Below, piece by piece: positions 10,440-22,343 of a DNA stretch of 64,000 nucleotides. The translations under genes and the position numbers were made by a program. The notes below the pieces were generated by a model. It was not told the origin of the DNA. It saw nothing but the letters and a program-made list of their open reading frames with translations, and ran no database searches. Each line of letters opens with the position of its first letter. The first letter of the stretch is position 1. Source of the stretch: Cepaea nemoralis (Eukaryota; Mollusca; Gastropoda; Stylommatophora; Helicidae); the NCBI GenBank assembly GCA_014155875.1, contig JACEFZ010004082.1, positions 1-64,000 on the forward strand, written 5' to 3'.

Positions 10440-13400
10440 TACACTACCCTGTCTTTTATATCACTGTACACATCTGTCTGTTATATTACTGTGTACATAT
10501 ATGTCTGTTATATTACTGTGTATATATCTGTCTGTTATATTACTGTGTACATATATGTCTGTTATATTACTGTGTATATATATGTCTGTTATATTACTGT
10601 GTATATATATGTCTGTTATATTACTGTGTATATATATGTCTGTTATATTACTTGTGTACATATATGTCTGTTATATTACTGTGTATATATCTGTCTGTTA
10701 TATTACTGTGTATATATATGTCTGTTATATTACTGTGTACATATATGTCTGTTATATTACTGTGTACATATCTGTCTGTTATATTACTGTGTACACATCT
10801 GTCTGTTATATTACTGTGTACATATATGTCTGTTATATTACTGTGTATATATCTGTCTGTTATATTACTGTGTACATATATGTCTGTTATATTACTGTGT
10901 ATATATATGTCTGTTATATTACTGTGTATATATATGTCTGTTATATTACTGTGTATATATCTGTCTGTTATATTACTGTGTACATATATGTCTGTTATAT
11001 TTACTGTGTATATATATGTCTGTTATATTACTGTATACATATATGTCTGTTATATTACTGTGTATATATATGTCTGTTATATTACTGTGTATATATCTGT
11101 CTGTTATATTACTGTGTACACATCTGTCTGTTATATTACTGTGTACATATATGTCTGTTATATTACTGTGTACATATATGTCTGTTATATTACTGTGTAC
11201 ACATCTGTCTGTTATATTACTGTGTACATATATGTCTGTTATATTACTGTGTACACATCTGTCTGTTATATTACTGTGTACATATCTGTCTGTTATATTA
11301 CTGTGTACACATCTGTCTGTTATATTACTGTGTACATATATGTCTGTTATATTACTGTGTACATATATGTCTGTTATATTACTGTGTACATATATGTCTG
11401 TTATATTACTGTGTACATATATGTCTGTTATATTACTGTGTACACATCTGTCTGTTATATTACTGTGTATATATCTGTCTGTTATATTACTGTGTACATA
11501 TCTGTCTGTTATATTACTGTGTACATATATGTCTGTTATATTACTGTGTATATATCTGTCTGTTATATTACTGTGTACACATCTGTCTGTTATATTACTG
11601 TGTACACATCTGTCTGTTATATTACTGTTGTACACATCTGTCTGTTATATTACTGTGTACATATATGTCTGTTATATTACTGTGTATATATCTGTCTGTT
11701 ATATTACTGTGTACACATCTGTCTGTTATATTACTGTGTACATATATTGTCTGTTATATTACTGTGTACACATCTGTCTGTTATATTACTGTGTACACAT
11801 CTGTCTGTTATATTACTGTGTACACATCTGTCTGTTATATTACTGTGTACACATCTGTCTGTTATATTACTGTGTACATATATGTCTGTTATATACTGTG
11901 TACATATATGTCTGTTATATTACTGTGTACACATCTGTCTGTTATATTACTGTGTACATATATGTCTGTTATATTACTGTGTACATATATGTCTGTTATA
12001 TCTACTGTGTACACATCTGTCTGTTATATTACTGTGTACATATATGTCTGTTATATTACTGTGTACACATCTGTCTGTTATATTACTTGTGTACATATCT
12101 GTCTGTTATATTACTGTGTACACATCTGTCTGTTATATTACTGTGTACATATATGTCTGTTATATTACTGTGTACATATATGTCTGTTATATTACTGTGT
12201 ACATATATGTCTGTTATATTACTGTGTACATATATGTCTGTTATATTACTGTGTACACATCTGTCTGTTATATACTGTGTATATATCTGTCTGTTATATT
12301 ACTGTGTACATATCTGTCTGTTATATTACTGTGTACATATATGTCTGTATATTACTGTGTATATATCTGTCTGTTATATTACTGTGTACATATCTGTCTG
12401 TTATATTACTGTGTACACATCTGTCTGTTATATTACTGTGTACATATATGTCTGTTATATTACTGTGTATATATCTGTCTGTTATATTACTGTGTACACA
12501 TCTGTCTGTTATATTACTGTGTACACATCTGTCTGTTATATTACTGTGTACATATATGTCTGTTATATAACTGTGTACACATCTGTCTGTTATATTACTG
12601 TGTACACATCTGTCTGTTATATTACTGTGTACACATCTGTCTGTTATATTACTGTGTACATATATGTCTGTTATATTACTGTGTACATATATGTCTGTTA
12701 TATTACTGTGTACATATATGTCTGTTATATTACTGTGTACACATCTGTCTGTTATATTACTGTGTACATATATGTCTGTTATATTACTGTGTACATATCT
12801 GTCTGTTATATTACTGTGTACACATCTGTCTGTTATATTACTGTGTACATATCTGTCTGTTATATTACTGTGTACATATCTGTCTGTTATATTACTGTAC
12901 ATATCTGTCTGTTATATTACTGTACATATCTGTCTGTTATATTACTGTACATATCTGTCTGTTATATTACTGTACACATCTGATTGTTATATTACTGTGT
13001 ACATATCTGTCTGTTATATTACTGTACATATCTGTCTGTTATATTACTGTACATATCTGTCTGTTATATTACTGTACATATATGTCTGTTATATTACTGT
13101 GTACATATCTGTCTGTTATATTACTGTACATATCTGTCTGTTATATTACTGTACATATCTGTCTGTTATATTACTGTACATATCTGTCTGTTATATTTCT
13201 GTACATATCTGTCTGTTATATTACTGTACATATCTGTCTGTTATATTACTGTGTACATATCTGTCTGTTATATTACTGTACATATCTGTCTGTTATATTA
13301 CTGTACATATCTGTCTGTTATATTACTGTATATATATGTCTGTTATATTACTGTGTACATATCTGTCTGTTATATTACTTACATATCTGTCTGTTAAATT

Positions 13401-14600
13401 ACTGTACATATCTGTCTGTTATATTACTGTGTACATATATGTCTGTTATATTACTGTACATATCTGTCTGTTATATTACTGTACATATCTGTCTGTTATA
13501 TTACTGTGTACATATATGTCTGTTATATTACTGTACATATCTGTCTGTTATATTACTGTACATATCTGTCTGTTATATTACTGTACATATCTGTCTGTTA
13601 TATTACTGTGTACATATCTGTCTGTTATATTACTGTACACATCTGTCTGTTATATTACTGTACATATCTGTCTGTTATATTACTGTACATATCTGTCTGT
13701 TATATTACTGTGTACATATATGTCTGTTATATTACTGTGTACATATATGTCTGTTATATTACTGTAAATATCTGTTATATTACTGTGTACATATCTGTCT
13801 GTTATATTACTGTGTACATATCTATTTGTTATATTACTGTGTACATATATATCTGTTATATTACTGTGTACATATATATCTGTTATATTACTGTGTACAT
13901 ATCTGTCTGTTATATTACTGTAAATATCTGTCTGTTATATTACTGTGTACATATCTGTCTGTTATATTACTGTGTACATATCTGTCTGTTATATTACTGT
14001 AAATATCTGTCTGTTATATTACTGTGTACATATCTGTCTGTTATATTACTGTGTACATATATGTCTGTTATATTACTGTGTACATATCTGTCTGTTATAT
14101 TACTGTGTACATATCTGTCTGTTATATTACTGTACATATATGTCTGTTATATTAATGTACATATCTGTCTGTTATATTACTGTACATATCTGTCTGTTAT
14201 TTTACTGTACATTTCTGTCTGTTATATTACTGTACATATCTGTCTGTTATTTTACTGTACATATCTGCCTGTTATATTACTGTACATATCTGCCTGTTAT
14301 ATTACTGTACATATCTGTCTGTTATATTACTGTACATATCTCTCTGTTATATTACTGTACATATCTGTCTGTTATATTACTGTACATATCTGTCTGTTAT
14401 TTCACTGTACATATCTGTCTGTTATATTACTGTACATATCTGTCTGTTATTTTACTGTACATATCTCTGTTATATTACTGTGTATATATCTCTCTGTTAT
14501 ATTACTGTGTACATATCTGTCTGTTATGTTACTGTGTACATATCTGTCCATTACATTACTGTGTACATACCTGTTATATTACTGTTTACATACGTGTTAT
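10440..14600. repeat. 27/25-bp minisatellite filling the Rab27 intron (about 155-160 copies)
   Basis: Units of the type TTATATTACTGTGTACATAT plus CTGTCTG repeat with a 27-bp period from about 10440. From about 12890 most units lose a GT and become 25 bp. Variants differ at two positions (TACATA, TATATA, TACACA; ATG or CTG). Near 14150-14590 the units become more divergent. Because 27 is a multiple of three, all frames stay open for long distances without being genes. The array makes up almost the whole 4.3-kb intron between exons B and C. Confidence 0.98.
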
Positions 14601-14645
14601 ATTACTGCTTACATGTCACACCATTGACAAAGACCTCATCCACAG

Positions 14646-14847
14646 GCTGCCATACTTTGAGACCAGTGCGGCTACCGGTCAGAACGTGGCTAAAGCTGTG
14701 GATTGCCTGATGGACATGGTCATGGCCAGGATGGAGGTTTGCGTGGACCAGACCCAGACATCTAGTAGAACGGATGCCTCCACATCCAGGAGTCACCTCA
14801 ACCACTCTCACCACCGCCAGGACAGTGGCGATGGATGCGCTTGCTAA
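14646..14847 (+). CDS. Rab27: Rab27-type small GTPase, terminal exon C with CxC tail
   Basis: After the acceptor CATCCACAG, one base completes the Gly codon and 66 residues follow to a TAA at 14845-14847. It starts [20 protein letters not shown], with ETSA (14659-14670) being the G5 motif, followed by the last helix [15 protein letters not shown] Ser/Thr/His-rich hypervariable tail ends GDGCAC. The two cysteines separated by one residue are the double geranylgeranylation signal of Rab3/Rab27-type proteins, which anchors the GTPase to vesicle membranes. The stop codon and tail are repeated 52 bp downstream as a degenerate copy. Confidence 0.95.
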
Positions 14848-14931
14848 CGCTGCCTACAACAGTTGCCAGATTGTCTGTAGTGATGGATGCACTTGCTAGC
14901 ACTGCCTCCAACAGTTGCCAGATTATCTATG
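14828..14931 (+). repeat. 52-bp tandem duplication across the Rab27 stop codon
   Basis: GATGGATGCGCTTGCTAA and the following 3' UTR bases recur exactly 52 bp later as GATGGATGCACTTGCTAG. The second copy would encode DGCTC and a stop, a degraded second copy of the prenylation tail inside the 3' UTR. Confidence 0.9.
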
Positions 14932-15160
14932 GCAGACAGGTTAATTGTCATCAAGTCCTGTCTGATGAGGATTATTTAAGTGGGTTGTAAAGATCTGTGA
15001 TGAGATCAACAACTTGGGTCTATCTAAGTTATCTAATTGTTTGAAAAAGGCTAAGACTCAAAGACATTTTATCACAAACATCAGAAAGAGTTTAAAACCC
15101 GAAGACAGCTAGCTTACCACAAACAATGGACAGAAGCAGTCATATCAGTCGGTTATTTAA
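14932..15160 (+). other. Probable Rab27 3' UTR and flank
   Basis: About 230 bp without repeats follow the stop-codon duplication. I see no clear AATAAA here, so the transcript end is not placed. Confidence 0.4.
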
Positions 15161-15290
15161 CACATGGGTATTCCCAGTCATCTATTCAACACATGGGTAT
15201 TCCCAATCTATTATTGGGTATTCCCAGTCTATTATTCAACACATGGGTATTCCCAGTCTATTATTCAACACATACAGGGGTATTCCCATG
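15160..15290. repeat. Short imperfect repeats (ACACATGGGTATTCCCAGTC)
   Basis: About four imperfect copies of a 20-29 bp unit with ATTCAACACATGGGTATTCC and CAGTCTATT. Confidence 0.8.
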
Positions 15291-15342
15291 CTCAGTGTGT
15301 GCAGCTTTGAATCTCTTATATGTTTAACCACGACCACTCTCA

Positions 15343-15386
<44 letters not shown>
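15343..15386. repeat. (CA)n microsatellite
   Basis: An uninterrupted CA dinucleotide run of about 44 bp. Confidence 0.95.
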
Positions 15387-15387
<1 letters not shown>

Positions 15388-15389
15388 GA

Positions 15390-15640
15390 GGCAAAATGAA
15401 CTCGGAAGTTTTTGAGACATGGCATTACCACAGGATAATAAGTTGGACAGAAAAAAAGATAACAACAATATCAAAGACTTTGGAGAAGCTAGTCAACTGT
15501 TGAAGATTGTAACATGATCTTGGCTCAGTCACATGATGAGACATGGAGGTCTGTTGCAGAAGACTCAGGAGGATAAAATCCAGGAACAACTACATCAAAC
15601 CAGCAGGCATATTGGGGCATAGACTTAGGCTGGGCTGACT
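15390..15640 (+). mobile_element. LINE C-terminal fragment, degraded
   Basis: Frames on the + strand read MNSEVFETWHYHRIISWTEK, then (after stops) a segment like SHMMRHGGLLQKTQ. This is the pattern of the RT-distal end of RTE-like and related LINE ORFs (xSWTEKxT...GHxMRxxGL). It ends at a run of about 19 G (15642-15660). The assignment rests on short motifs only. Confidence 0.55.
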
Positions 15641-15641
15641 G

Positions 15642-15660
15642 GGGGGGGGGGGGGGGGGGG
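15642..15660. repeat. Poly-G run
   Basis: About 19 consecutive G. Similar runs occur at 5869-5892 and 28258-28268, and a poly-C run at 51972-51991. Confidence 0.9.
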
Positions 15661-15713
15661 AACGTGATCAGCTCATCTTCAGACTGACTGACCCAGCCAA
15701 TCAGTATACTATG

Positions 15714-16215
15714 TCTGAGATATACATTATTTAATCTAAGATATACATTATTATATCTAAGGTATACATTATTGTATCTAAGATATACATTATTGTATCT
15801 AAGATATACATTATTGTATCTAAGATGTACATTATTGTATCTAAGATATACATTATTGTGTCTAAGATATACATTATTGTGTCTAAGATGTACACTATTT
15901 ATCCAAGTTATATGTTATTGTGTCAACATCTGTCTTCAGACTGACTGACCCAGTGAACCAGTATACTGTGTCTTAGATATACATTATTGTGTCAAAGATA
16001 TGCTGTAGTGTGTCTAAGACATGTATTATTGTGTCTATGATATGCATTGCTGTGTCTAAATCATGCATACTTGTGTCTCAGCTATACATTATTGTGTCTA
16101 CAATGTAAATTATTGTGTCTGAGGAACATAGTTTTGTGTCTGAGATATACATTATTGTGTCTAGAATATGCACTGGTGTGTCTAAGTCATACATTATCAC
16201 GTCTATGATATACAC
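15714..16215. repeat. 21-bp minisatellite, left part
   Basis: Units of ATTATTGTGTCTAAGATATA plus C repeat imperfectly with a 21-bp period. The same unit resumes at 17566 after a LINE fragment, so one array has been split. Confidence 0.9.
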
Positions 16216-17565
16216 TAAAAAAAGAACACACACATCAACGGGTTGCCTAAAAACTAAACATGGCAAAATCATAATGGAAAAAGATCAGATTTTACATGCG
16301 TGGTCAGATTATGTGAAAGACCTTTATGATGATACTAGAGAAGAACAATATAATCATCGGAATAATAATGAAGGACCATCAATTTTGAAGATGGATGTTC
16401 AGAATGCTCTTAACCATATGAAAACTGGCAAGACCCTGGTTACAGATAACATCACAACAGAAATGATCAATGCCTTAGAAGAATATGGAATAGATCAAGT
16501 CACCAGACTGCTGAATGCAATATACGATACTGGAGATATACCACCTTATTTATATAATTCTATATTTATTGCATTCCTGAAGAAATCAGGAGCCTTGGAG
16601 TGTGATCAACATCGAACAATTAGTATAATGAGCCACATCACAAAGATTCTGCTGAGAATTATCATGCAAAGAGTTAGGAAGAAAATACAACCTGAAATAG
16701 GAGAAGAACAATGTGGGTTTGTAGAAGGCAAGGGCACAGTAAATGCTGTGTATATTCTGAGAACGGTAATTGAACATTCTATAGAAGTAAACAAAGATCT
16801 ACACCTTTGCTTTATTGACTGCACAAAGGCTTTTCGATAAAGTGAGACATGTCGATATGATAAGGATGCTTGAAGATCTACAAATTGATGGGAAAGACCT
16901 TAGACTTGTGAAAAACATATATTGGAAACAACAAGCTGCCATAAGAGTTGATAATGAAGTAGGTCAATATCAGCCTATTAAAAGAGGTGTGAGACAGGGA
17001 TGTGTAATGTCTCCAGATATGTTTTCCCTGTACAGTGAAAATATTTTCAGAAATATAGAAGATATGGAAGGAATCAAAATTGGGGGATGATACATCAATA
17101 ACATCAGATATGCAGATGATACAGGCTTGATTATAGACAATAAACAGGACCTGCAAAATTTAGTAGATGCGATTGTTGCACACAGTGAACAACTACCGTT
17201 AGAATTGAATAGTAAGAAGAACAGATTATGGTCATCACTGGGAAGAAGGAAATACCACAATGTGATATACGAGTAAATGGGCATATTCTTAAGCAAGTGA
17301 AACGGTACATTTATCTCGAAATAGTCATAACATCTGATGGGAGACATCTTTTGGGCAAGTTATGAGAAGAAATTACTTGGAGAACTTGGTGACAAATGGC
17401 AAGATCGAAGGGAAGAGACCAAGGGGAAGACAGAGATAAGTACCTGCATGGCTTGGCCATGTGGCATGGTCGAGACAGGAAAATGGAGCTGATCTATGAT
17501 TCTGGTGATCGAGTGAGATGGCAAAACATGACCGCCCATGCTTATCGGCATGGCACATGATGGAT
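16216..17565 (+). mobile_element. RTE-clade LINE fragment inside the 21-bp array
   Basis: From 16216 the + strand encodes the RT portion: STGCLKTKHGKIIMEKDQ, FIAFLKKSGALECDQHRT, EEQCGFVEGKGTVNAVYIL and CFIDCTKAF. A one-base frameshift follows near 16835, then FDKVRHVDMIRMLEDL, GVRQGCVMSPDMFSLYSE and YADD at about 17110. After about 17340 an internal deletion joins to the 3' end (VMRRNYLENL... HAYRHGT) with a TGGA-repeat tail. It is homologous to the 5641 element but divergent. Several stops show it is dead. Confidence 0.9.
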
Positions 17566-18145
17566 GGATGGATTTACATTATTGTTGCCAAAATATGTTA
17601 TTGTGTCTAAGACATGCATTATTGTGTCTAAGATATACATTATTGTGTCAAAGATATGCATTAGTGTGTCTAAGACATGTATTATTGTCTCTAAGTTATG
17701 CTTTAATGTGTCTAAGACATGTTTTATTGTGTCAAAGGTGTCATTTTGTGTGTCTAAGACATGCTTTATTGTGTCTAAGATATGTGTTATTGTTTCTAAG
17801 ACATGCTTTATTGTGTCTAAGATACACATTATTGTGTCTACAATGTAAATTATATTGTCTGAGACACACATTTTTATGTTTGAGATATACTTATTGTGTC
17901 TAAGATATGCTTTAGTGTGTCTAAGACAAGTATTATTGTGTCTAAGATTGTGTCTAAGATATGCTTTATTGTGTCTACAATGTAAATTAAAGTGTCCGAG
18001 TCACATTTTTCTGACGTGTCTAAGATACATTATTGTGTCTAAGAATGCATTATCGTGTCTACGATATACATTATTGTCACCAAAGTATGTTATTGTGTCT
18101 AAAATACAGAAAGTATCTGAGACGAGCATTATTGTGTCTAAGAAA
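17566..18145. repeat. 21-bp minisatellite, right part
   Basis: The TATTGTGTCTAAGATATGC units continue here with more substitutions. Together with 15714-16215 they form one array of roughly 50 units. Confidence 0.9.
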
Positions 18146-18149
18146 TGTT

Positions 18150-18745
18150 ATCATGATGTTATCATCCCAGCTCGGGTATTCCCATATGTGCTCAGTCCTC
18201 CAATGCAGCAGCCATCTCAAAGTATCTCTACTCACTGTCCCCATGCGGAATAGGATGTAAAGTCTCCTCCCTCCCCTCGAAGACAACATTGACCTGCTTG
18301 GTGAGGCTTCACTCCCACTTCATGTACTCCAACTAGTATTAGAGCGCTGTCGCCAGCTGGGTCCGTGCTGCATTCCTCATATTGGCCCTGTCCATGCTTC
18401 TTCCTGCTTGTGTTGGTTCATTGTTTGTCAGTTGGTTTGTGTGTTCATTCCTGATATCGGCCCTGTCCATGCTTCTTTCCGCTTGTGTTGGTGCATTGTT
18501 TGCCAGTTGGTCTGCGTGTTCATTGCTCTGTATGCTGGTGTGTCCAAATGTGTACCACCAGGTAAGTGATGTGGGGCGAGACTTTTGAACGCTGTCTAGC
18601 CATTAAGCCTGGAGACTGTGCTTGCAGTTTTCGGAAGCAGGTTCATGGAGTCTGATACGATGATCTTGTGTGTGATGTCTTGGCCAGTGCTCTTTAGTTG
18701 GCAGTGATCTCAACAGTCTTGCTGCATGTAGTTGTTACGTATGTG
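18150..18745 (-). mobile_element. LINE 3' fragment (RNase H family), minus strand
   Basis: On the minus strand, broken frames give DSMNL (near 18650), NEHADQLANNAPTQAERSM (near 18500) and GTVSRDTLRWLLHWRTEHIW (near 18215). This is the RNase H end and C-terminal tail of the same family as 8316-9019. An in-frame 75-bp stretch is duplicated: GGCCCTGTCCATGCTTC occurs at 18384 and 18459, so the NExADxLAN segment appears twice. Confidence 0.78.
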
Positions 18746-18880
18746 CCGCTGTCCTCTTTCACTGTTTTCCCCATTCGTTCCCCACCTGTCTAATATATGC
18801 ATTATTGTTGCTAAGAACAATATACATTGTTATGTCTAAAGTATGCATTGCTGTATTTAAAATGTAAATTATTGTGTTCA
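18746..18880. repeat. Degraded 21-bp-type units
   Basis: ATATGCATTATTGTTGCTAAG and TATGTCTAAAGTATGCATTG resemble the arrays at 15714 and 17566 and lead into the next array. Confidence 0.6.
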
Positions 18881-19115
18881 AGACATAGATTATCCAGTCT
18901 CAGACATAGATTATCCAGTCTCAGAGATAGATTATCCAGTCTCAGACATAGATTATCCAGTCTCAGACATAGATTATCCAGTCTCAGACATAGATTATCC
19001 AGTCTCAGACATAGATTATCCAGTCTCAGACATAGATTATCCAGTCTCAGACATAGATTATCCAGTCTCAGACATAGATTATCCAGTCTCAGACATAGAT
19101 TATCCAGTCTCAAAC
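18881..19115. repeat. 21-bp minisatellite (ATAGATTATCCAGTCTCAGAC), about 11 copies
   Basis: Nearly identical 21-bp units in tandem. The period being a multiple of three keeps frames open on both strands; this is not a gene. Confidence 0.97.
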
Positions 19116-19570
19116 ATAGATGTTTGTGTTCACCCAGTGTTATGCTATTCTTATCGTGCCAGTATTGTGTAGTTTACTTTCATGGATGTCTTGCTTCTTC
19201 TGCTTCCACTCCCTCCTCAGCTGATGTCCATACATTTAGTTGTCCCCCTACAGCTCACGCACTGATTTCACTTACATATATTATGATTCTCAATTTTTCA
19301 CAGATTGATTCTATTTTCTGAGAATTTTTCCATTTTCTTGACATTTGTGGTTGCAGATTTATTAATTTATATGTTACAAGCAAGGACTTTATTCAAGTTT
19401 TCATTAGTTTATGCATGTTTGTTGAATACTTCATCTGTTTATGCATGTTGATAATTGTATCTGTTTATGCATGTTTACGACAGCATACTCTAGCTGCCAG
19501 ATTGCTGCCGTCTCCAGACGACTTTTGTTATGCCAGCAATTATTGTGATAATCACTTACTGCTTAATGTT
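19116..19570. other. Non-coding spacer
   Basis: AT-rich unique sequence with a short degenerate repeat of TTTATGCATGTT between 19405 and 19480. I see no gene. Confidence 0.5.
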
Positions 19571-19975
19571 GGACACATTCTTGTTTCCTTGATTCACTCT
19601 CCATGTTTGATGTATTATAATTGTCCATTCTTGTTTCCTTGATTTACTCTCCATGTTTGATGTATTATAATTGTCCATTCTTGTTTCCTTGATTTACTCT
19701 CCATGTTTGATGTATTATAATTGTCCATTCTTGTTTCCTTGATTTACTCTCCATGTTTGATGTATTATAATTGTCCATTCTTGTTTCCTTGATTTACTCT
19801 CCATGTTTGATGTATTATAATTGTCCATTCTTGTTTCCTTGATTTACTCTCCATGTTTGATGTATTATAATTGTCCATTCTTGTTTCCTTGATTTACTCT
19901 CCATGTTTGATGTATTATAATTGTCCATTCTTGTTTCCTTGATTTACTCTCTATGTTTGATGTATTATAATTGTC
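19571..19975. repeat. 50-bp minisatellite, about 8 copies
   Basis: Units containing TTGTTTCCTTGATTTACTCT and CCATGTTTGATGTATTATAA repeat exactly every 50 bp with almost no divergence, indicating recent expansion. Confidence 0.97.
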
Positions 19976-20134
19976 TTTGTTCTTGGATTCCCATTCTCTG
20001 TATGCTCCCATTTCACACATTCTTGTTTGTTTTAATTTATTCTCTGTGTATCATATATTTTTTTCAATTCTCATGTTCTGCTTTTTCTAGGCTTCCCACA
20101 TTTTCACTTCTATATTCTCCATTTTTCATATAGT

Positions 20135-20400
20135 GATATTTGATATTTATACACATTTCTCTCATTCCCATTTTATGTTTACTCCATGTTTCACACATTC
20201 CCATTTTCTGTATGCTCATGTTTCACACATTCCTGTTTTATATTTTGTCAGAATTTTACACATTCCCATTTTCTGTATGCTCCATGTTTCACACATTCCC
20301 ATTTTCTGTATTCTCTCCATGTTGTACACAATCCCATGTTCTGTTTGCTCTATGTTTCACACATTCCCATTTCCTTTATGCCCCATGGTTCATGTTAGTC
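20135..20400. repeat. Imperfect about 32-bp repeats (CACACATTCCCATTTTCTGT)
   Basis: About seven loosely conserved units of CATGTTTCACACATTCCC and ATTTTCTGTATGCTC. Confidence 0.8.
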
Positions 20401-20690
20401 AGTGTTGGACATGCTGTGTCTGACAGTATGTTGGTCATATGTTGGACATGCTGTGTCTGACAGTATGTTGGTCATATGTTGGACATGCTGTCTGACAGTA
20501 TGTTGGACATGCTGTGTCTGACAGTATGTTGGTCATATGTTGGACATGCTGTGTCTGACAGTATGTTGGTCATATGTTGGACATGCTGTGTCTGACAGTA
20601 TGTTGGTCATATGTTGGACATGCTGTCTGACAGTATGTTGGTCATATGTTGGACGTGCTGTCTGACAGTATGTTGGTCAGTGCTGGACAT
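20401..20690. repeat. 37-bp minisatellite, about 8 copies
   Basis: TGTTGGACATGCTGTGTCTG followed by ACAGTATGTTGGTCATA repeats with a 37-bp period; some units are shortened by one GT or by an internal segment. Confidence 0.95.
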
Positions 20691-21100
20691 GTAAAACCTG
20701 CCAACTTGTTGTGATCACGTTAATATACAACTCTTTACAGTATCTGTGATGTCTTTACTTTTGGATACGATCATAATATGTACATTTGTACATCTCTTAC
20801 TTACATACATGCAGTCACTTGTGTCATTGTTGTACATGCTTCAATCGCTAGCAATCTTGTCAATCCTGTGTCTTCTGCTGGACATCTGCCTGTCTTCACT
20901 TGATGTCAACGGATGTATAGACGTGCTTCATACGGATTCTTGCAGTCTTTCCATTTAGTTGATTCCGTTTAAACAGTGCACAAACCATCTGTCTATATAA
21001 GATGCGTAAGGACAATTCTCAGATTATTCTAGTATGCGTTATCTTGGTCTAGCAAAACGCTAGCAGGGTCTAGCCTACATCAGCAAAATTTTAGCCAACA
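20691..21100. other. Spacer, no recognised feature
   Basis: Unique sequence with weak open frames only. I see no splice-flanked coding block and no repeat. Confidence 0.5.
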
Positions 21101-21428
21101 GTTGTATTTTCTACCCAAAGGTTAGCATCTTCTAGCCATTTGTTAACATCTTCCAGCCATACATTAGCATCTTCTAGCCATTTGTTAACATCTTCTAGCC
21201 ATCCATTAACATCTTCCAGCCATACATTAGCATCTTCTAGCCATTTTTTAACATCTTCCAGCCATATGTTAGCACCGTCTAGCCATACATTAGCATCTTC
21301 CAGCCATATGTTAGTGTTAGCACCTTCTAGCCATGTGTTAGCATCTTTCAGCCATATGTTAGTGTTAGCATCTTCCAGCTATGTTAGCATCTTTCAGCCA
21401 CATGTTAGCATCTTCTAGCTTACATTAA
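21101..21428. repeat. About 20-21-bp minisatellite (TTAGCATCTTCTAGCCATA), left part
   Basis: About 14 imperfect units of the type CATCTTCTAGCCATATGTTAG. The array resumes at 21594-21690 after an insertion. Confidence 0.9.
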
Positions 21429-21593
21429 CATTTTCCCCAGGAAGGTAACCTGGCCAACAAATGCCTGAAGAAGTCAGATGTATTGGTCGAAAGGTGCAAA
21501 TACCGCAGCTCTGCTGTAAACGCATAATGCAATTATGTCTAAAACAACATTCCGGACGAATGCAGAAGAAGAAGAAGTATTTTCTTTCAAAAG
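21429..21593 (+). mobile_element. Candidate short interspersed element with GAA tail
   Basis: About 165 bp that split the 20-bp array. The insert starts near CCCCAGGAAGGTAACCTGG and ends in GAAGAAGAAGAAG. ATTTTC occurs on both sides, a possible short target duplication. No other copy is obvious in the window, so the class is open. Confidence 0.45.
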
Positions 21594-21690
21594 GTTAGCA
21601 TCTTCCAGCCATATGTTAGCATGGTCTAGCCATATGTTAGCATCTTCCAGCCATATGTTAGCATGGTCTAGCCATACTTGAGCATGTTGA
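21594..21690. repeat. 20-bp minisatellite, right part
   Basis: Four further units of TTAGCATCTTCCAGCCATAT/TTAGCATGGTCTAGCCATA. Confidence 0.88.
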
Positions 21691-21964
21691 ACATTCAGAA
21701 CTGCTGAGAAGAACAATGTAAACAGAGAACAGCGATGTCTCTTGGCGTCCTTCATTCATGTGTCAGTGTAACATGTCCTTGACTGTTGACCTGGCCAGGC
21801 AGGGGATGAAGGTTAGACTGAGGCACGCATGCATATAACTGTTTCATCTGTTCAGTTTTGGCGGCCATGGCCTCGGAGTCAGACATTCAGTTTTGACAGT
21901 CATTGTCTGATGCTAAAACACATGCGTGCACTCAGCAGCACGTGGGAAATACAGTCAGATGTGA

Positions 21965-22205
21965 TACATTCAGTCACGAAGGCATTATGGATGCGGTGCG
22001 TGATCCCGCATACCTGCGTTCGAAACACAGCTGTGGGCAATTTGGCAGCAGACCATGTGCTGGTTTGTTATGAATCAGTATGGGTGCCGGTTGTTCGGAA
22101 AGCAATGGCAAACTACTGAATGTAAACTTGTCAAGAGATCAACAACAGAAAAATATGATGGTGTTGACTGCAAACGTCCTGTAAACGATATGCAACTAAC
22201 TAAAT
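21965..22205 (+). mobile_element. tRNA-derived SINE, divergent copy
   Basis: A B-box-like GTTCGAAAC lies near 22018 and is followed by the conserved body GAAAGCAATGGCAAACTACT and the end CGTCCTGTAAACGATATGC. The body matches the better-preserved copies at 25295, 27145 and 57629. Confidence 0.75.
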
Positions 22206-22322
22206 GATAAGTACAGACAGCTATGATACATTCACTGTCAGTTGTAAATAGTCAGATGTTACAATCAGTTGTGATAAACGCACTGTCAGAATATAAATAC
22301 TCATATGTGACAGACACACAAT
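22083..22322. repeat. Duplicated block, copy 1 (SINE body plus flank)
   Basis: SINE body followed by ATTCACTGTCAGTTGTAAAT, AAACGCACTGTCAG and GACAGACACACA. The same order recurs at 22735-22963 with small indels, so SINE and flank were duplicated together. Confidence 0.85.
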
Positions 22323-22343
22323 TCCTGCTCTCAGCTCTTACAG

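Noticed and set aside
10374..14847. Very long open frames (hundreds to over 1100 codons) across the 27-bp array
   Set aside because: They are a consequence of a stop-free repeat unit whose length is a multiple of three; all three frames are open, and real Rab27 exons flank the array.
21860..21900. Possible start exon at GCGGCCATGGCCTCGGAGTC
   Set aside because: The initiation context is excellent, but the frame stops after nine codons and no donor lies before the stop.
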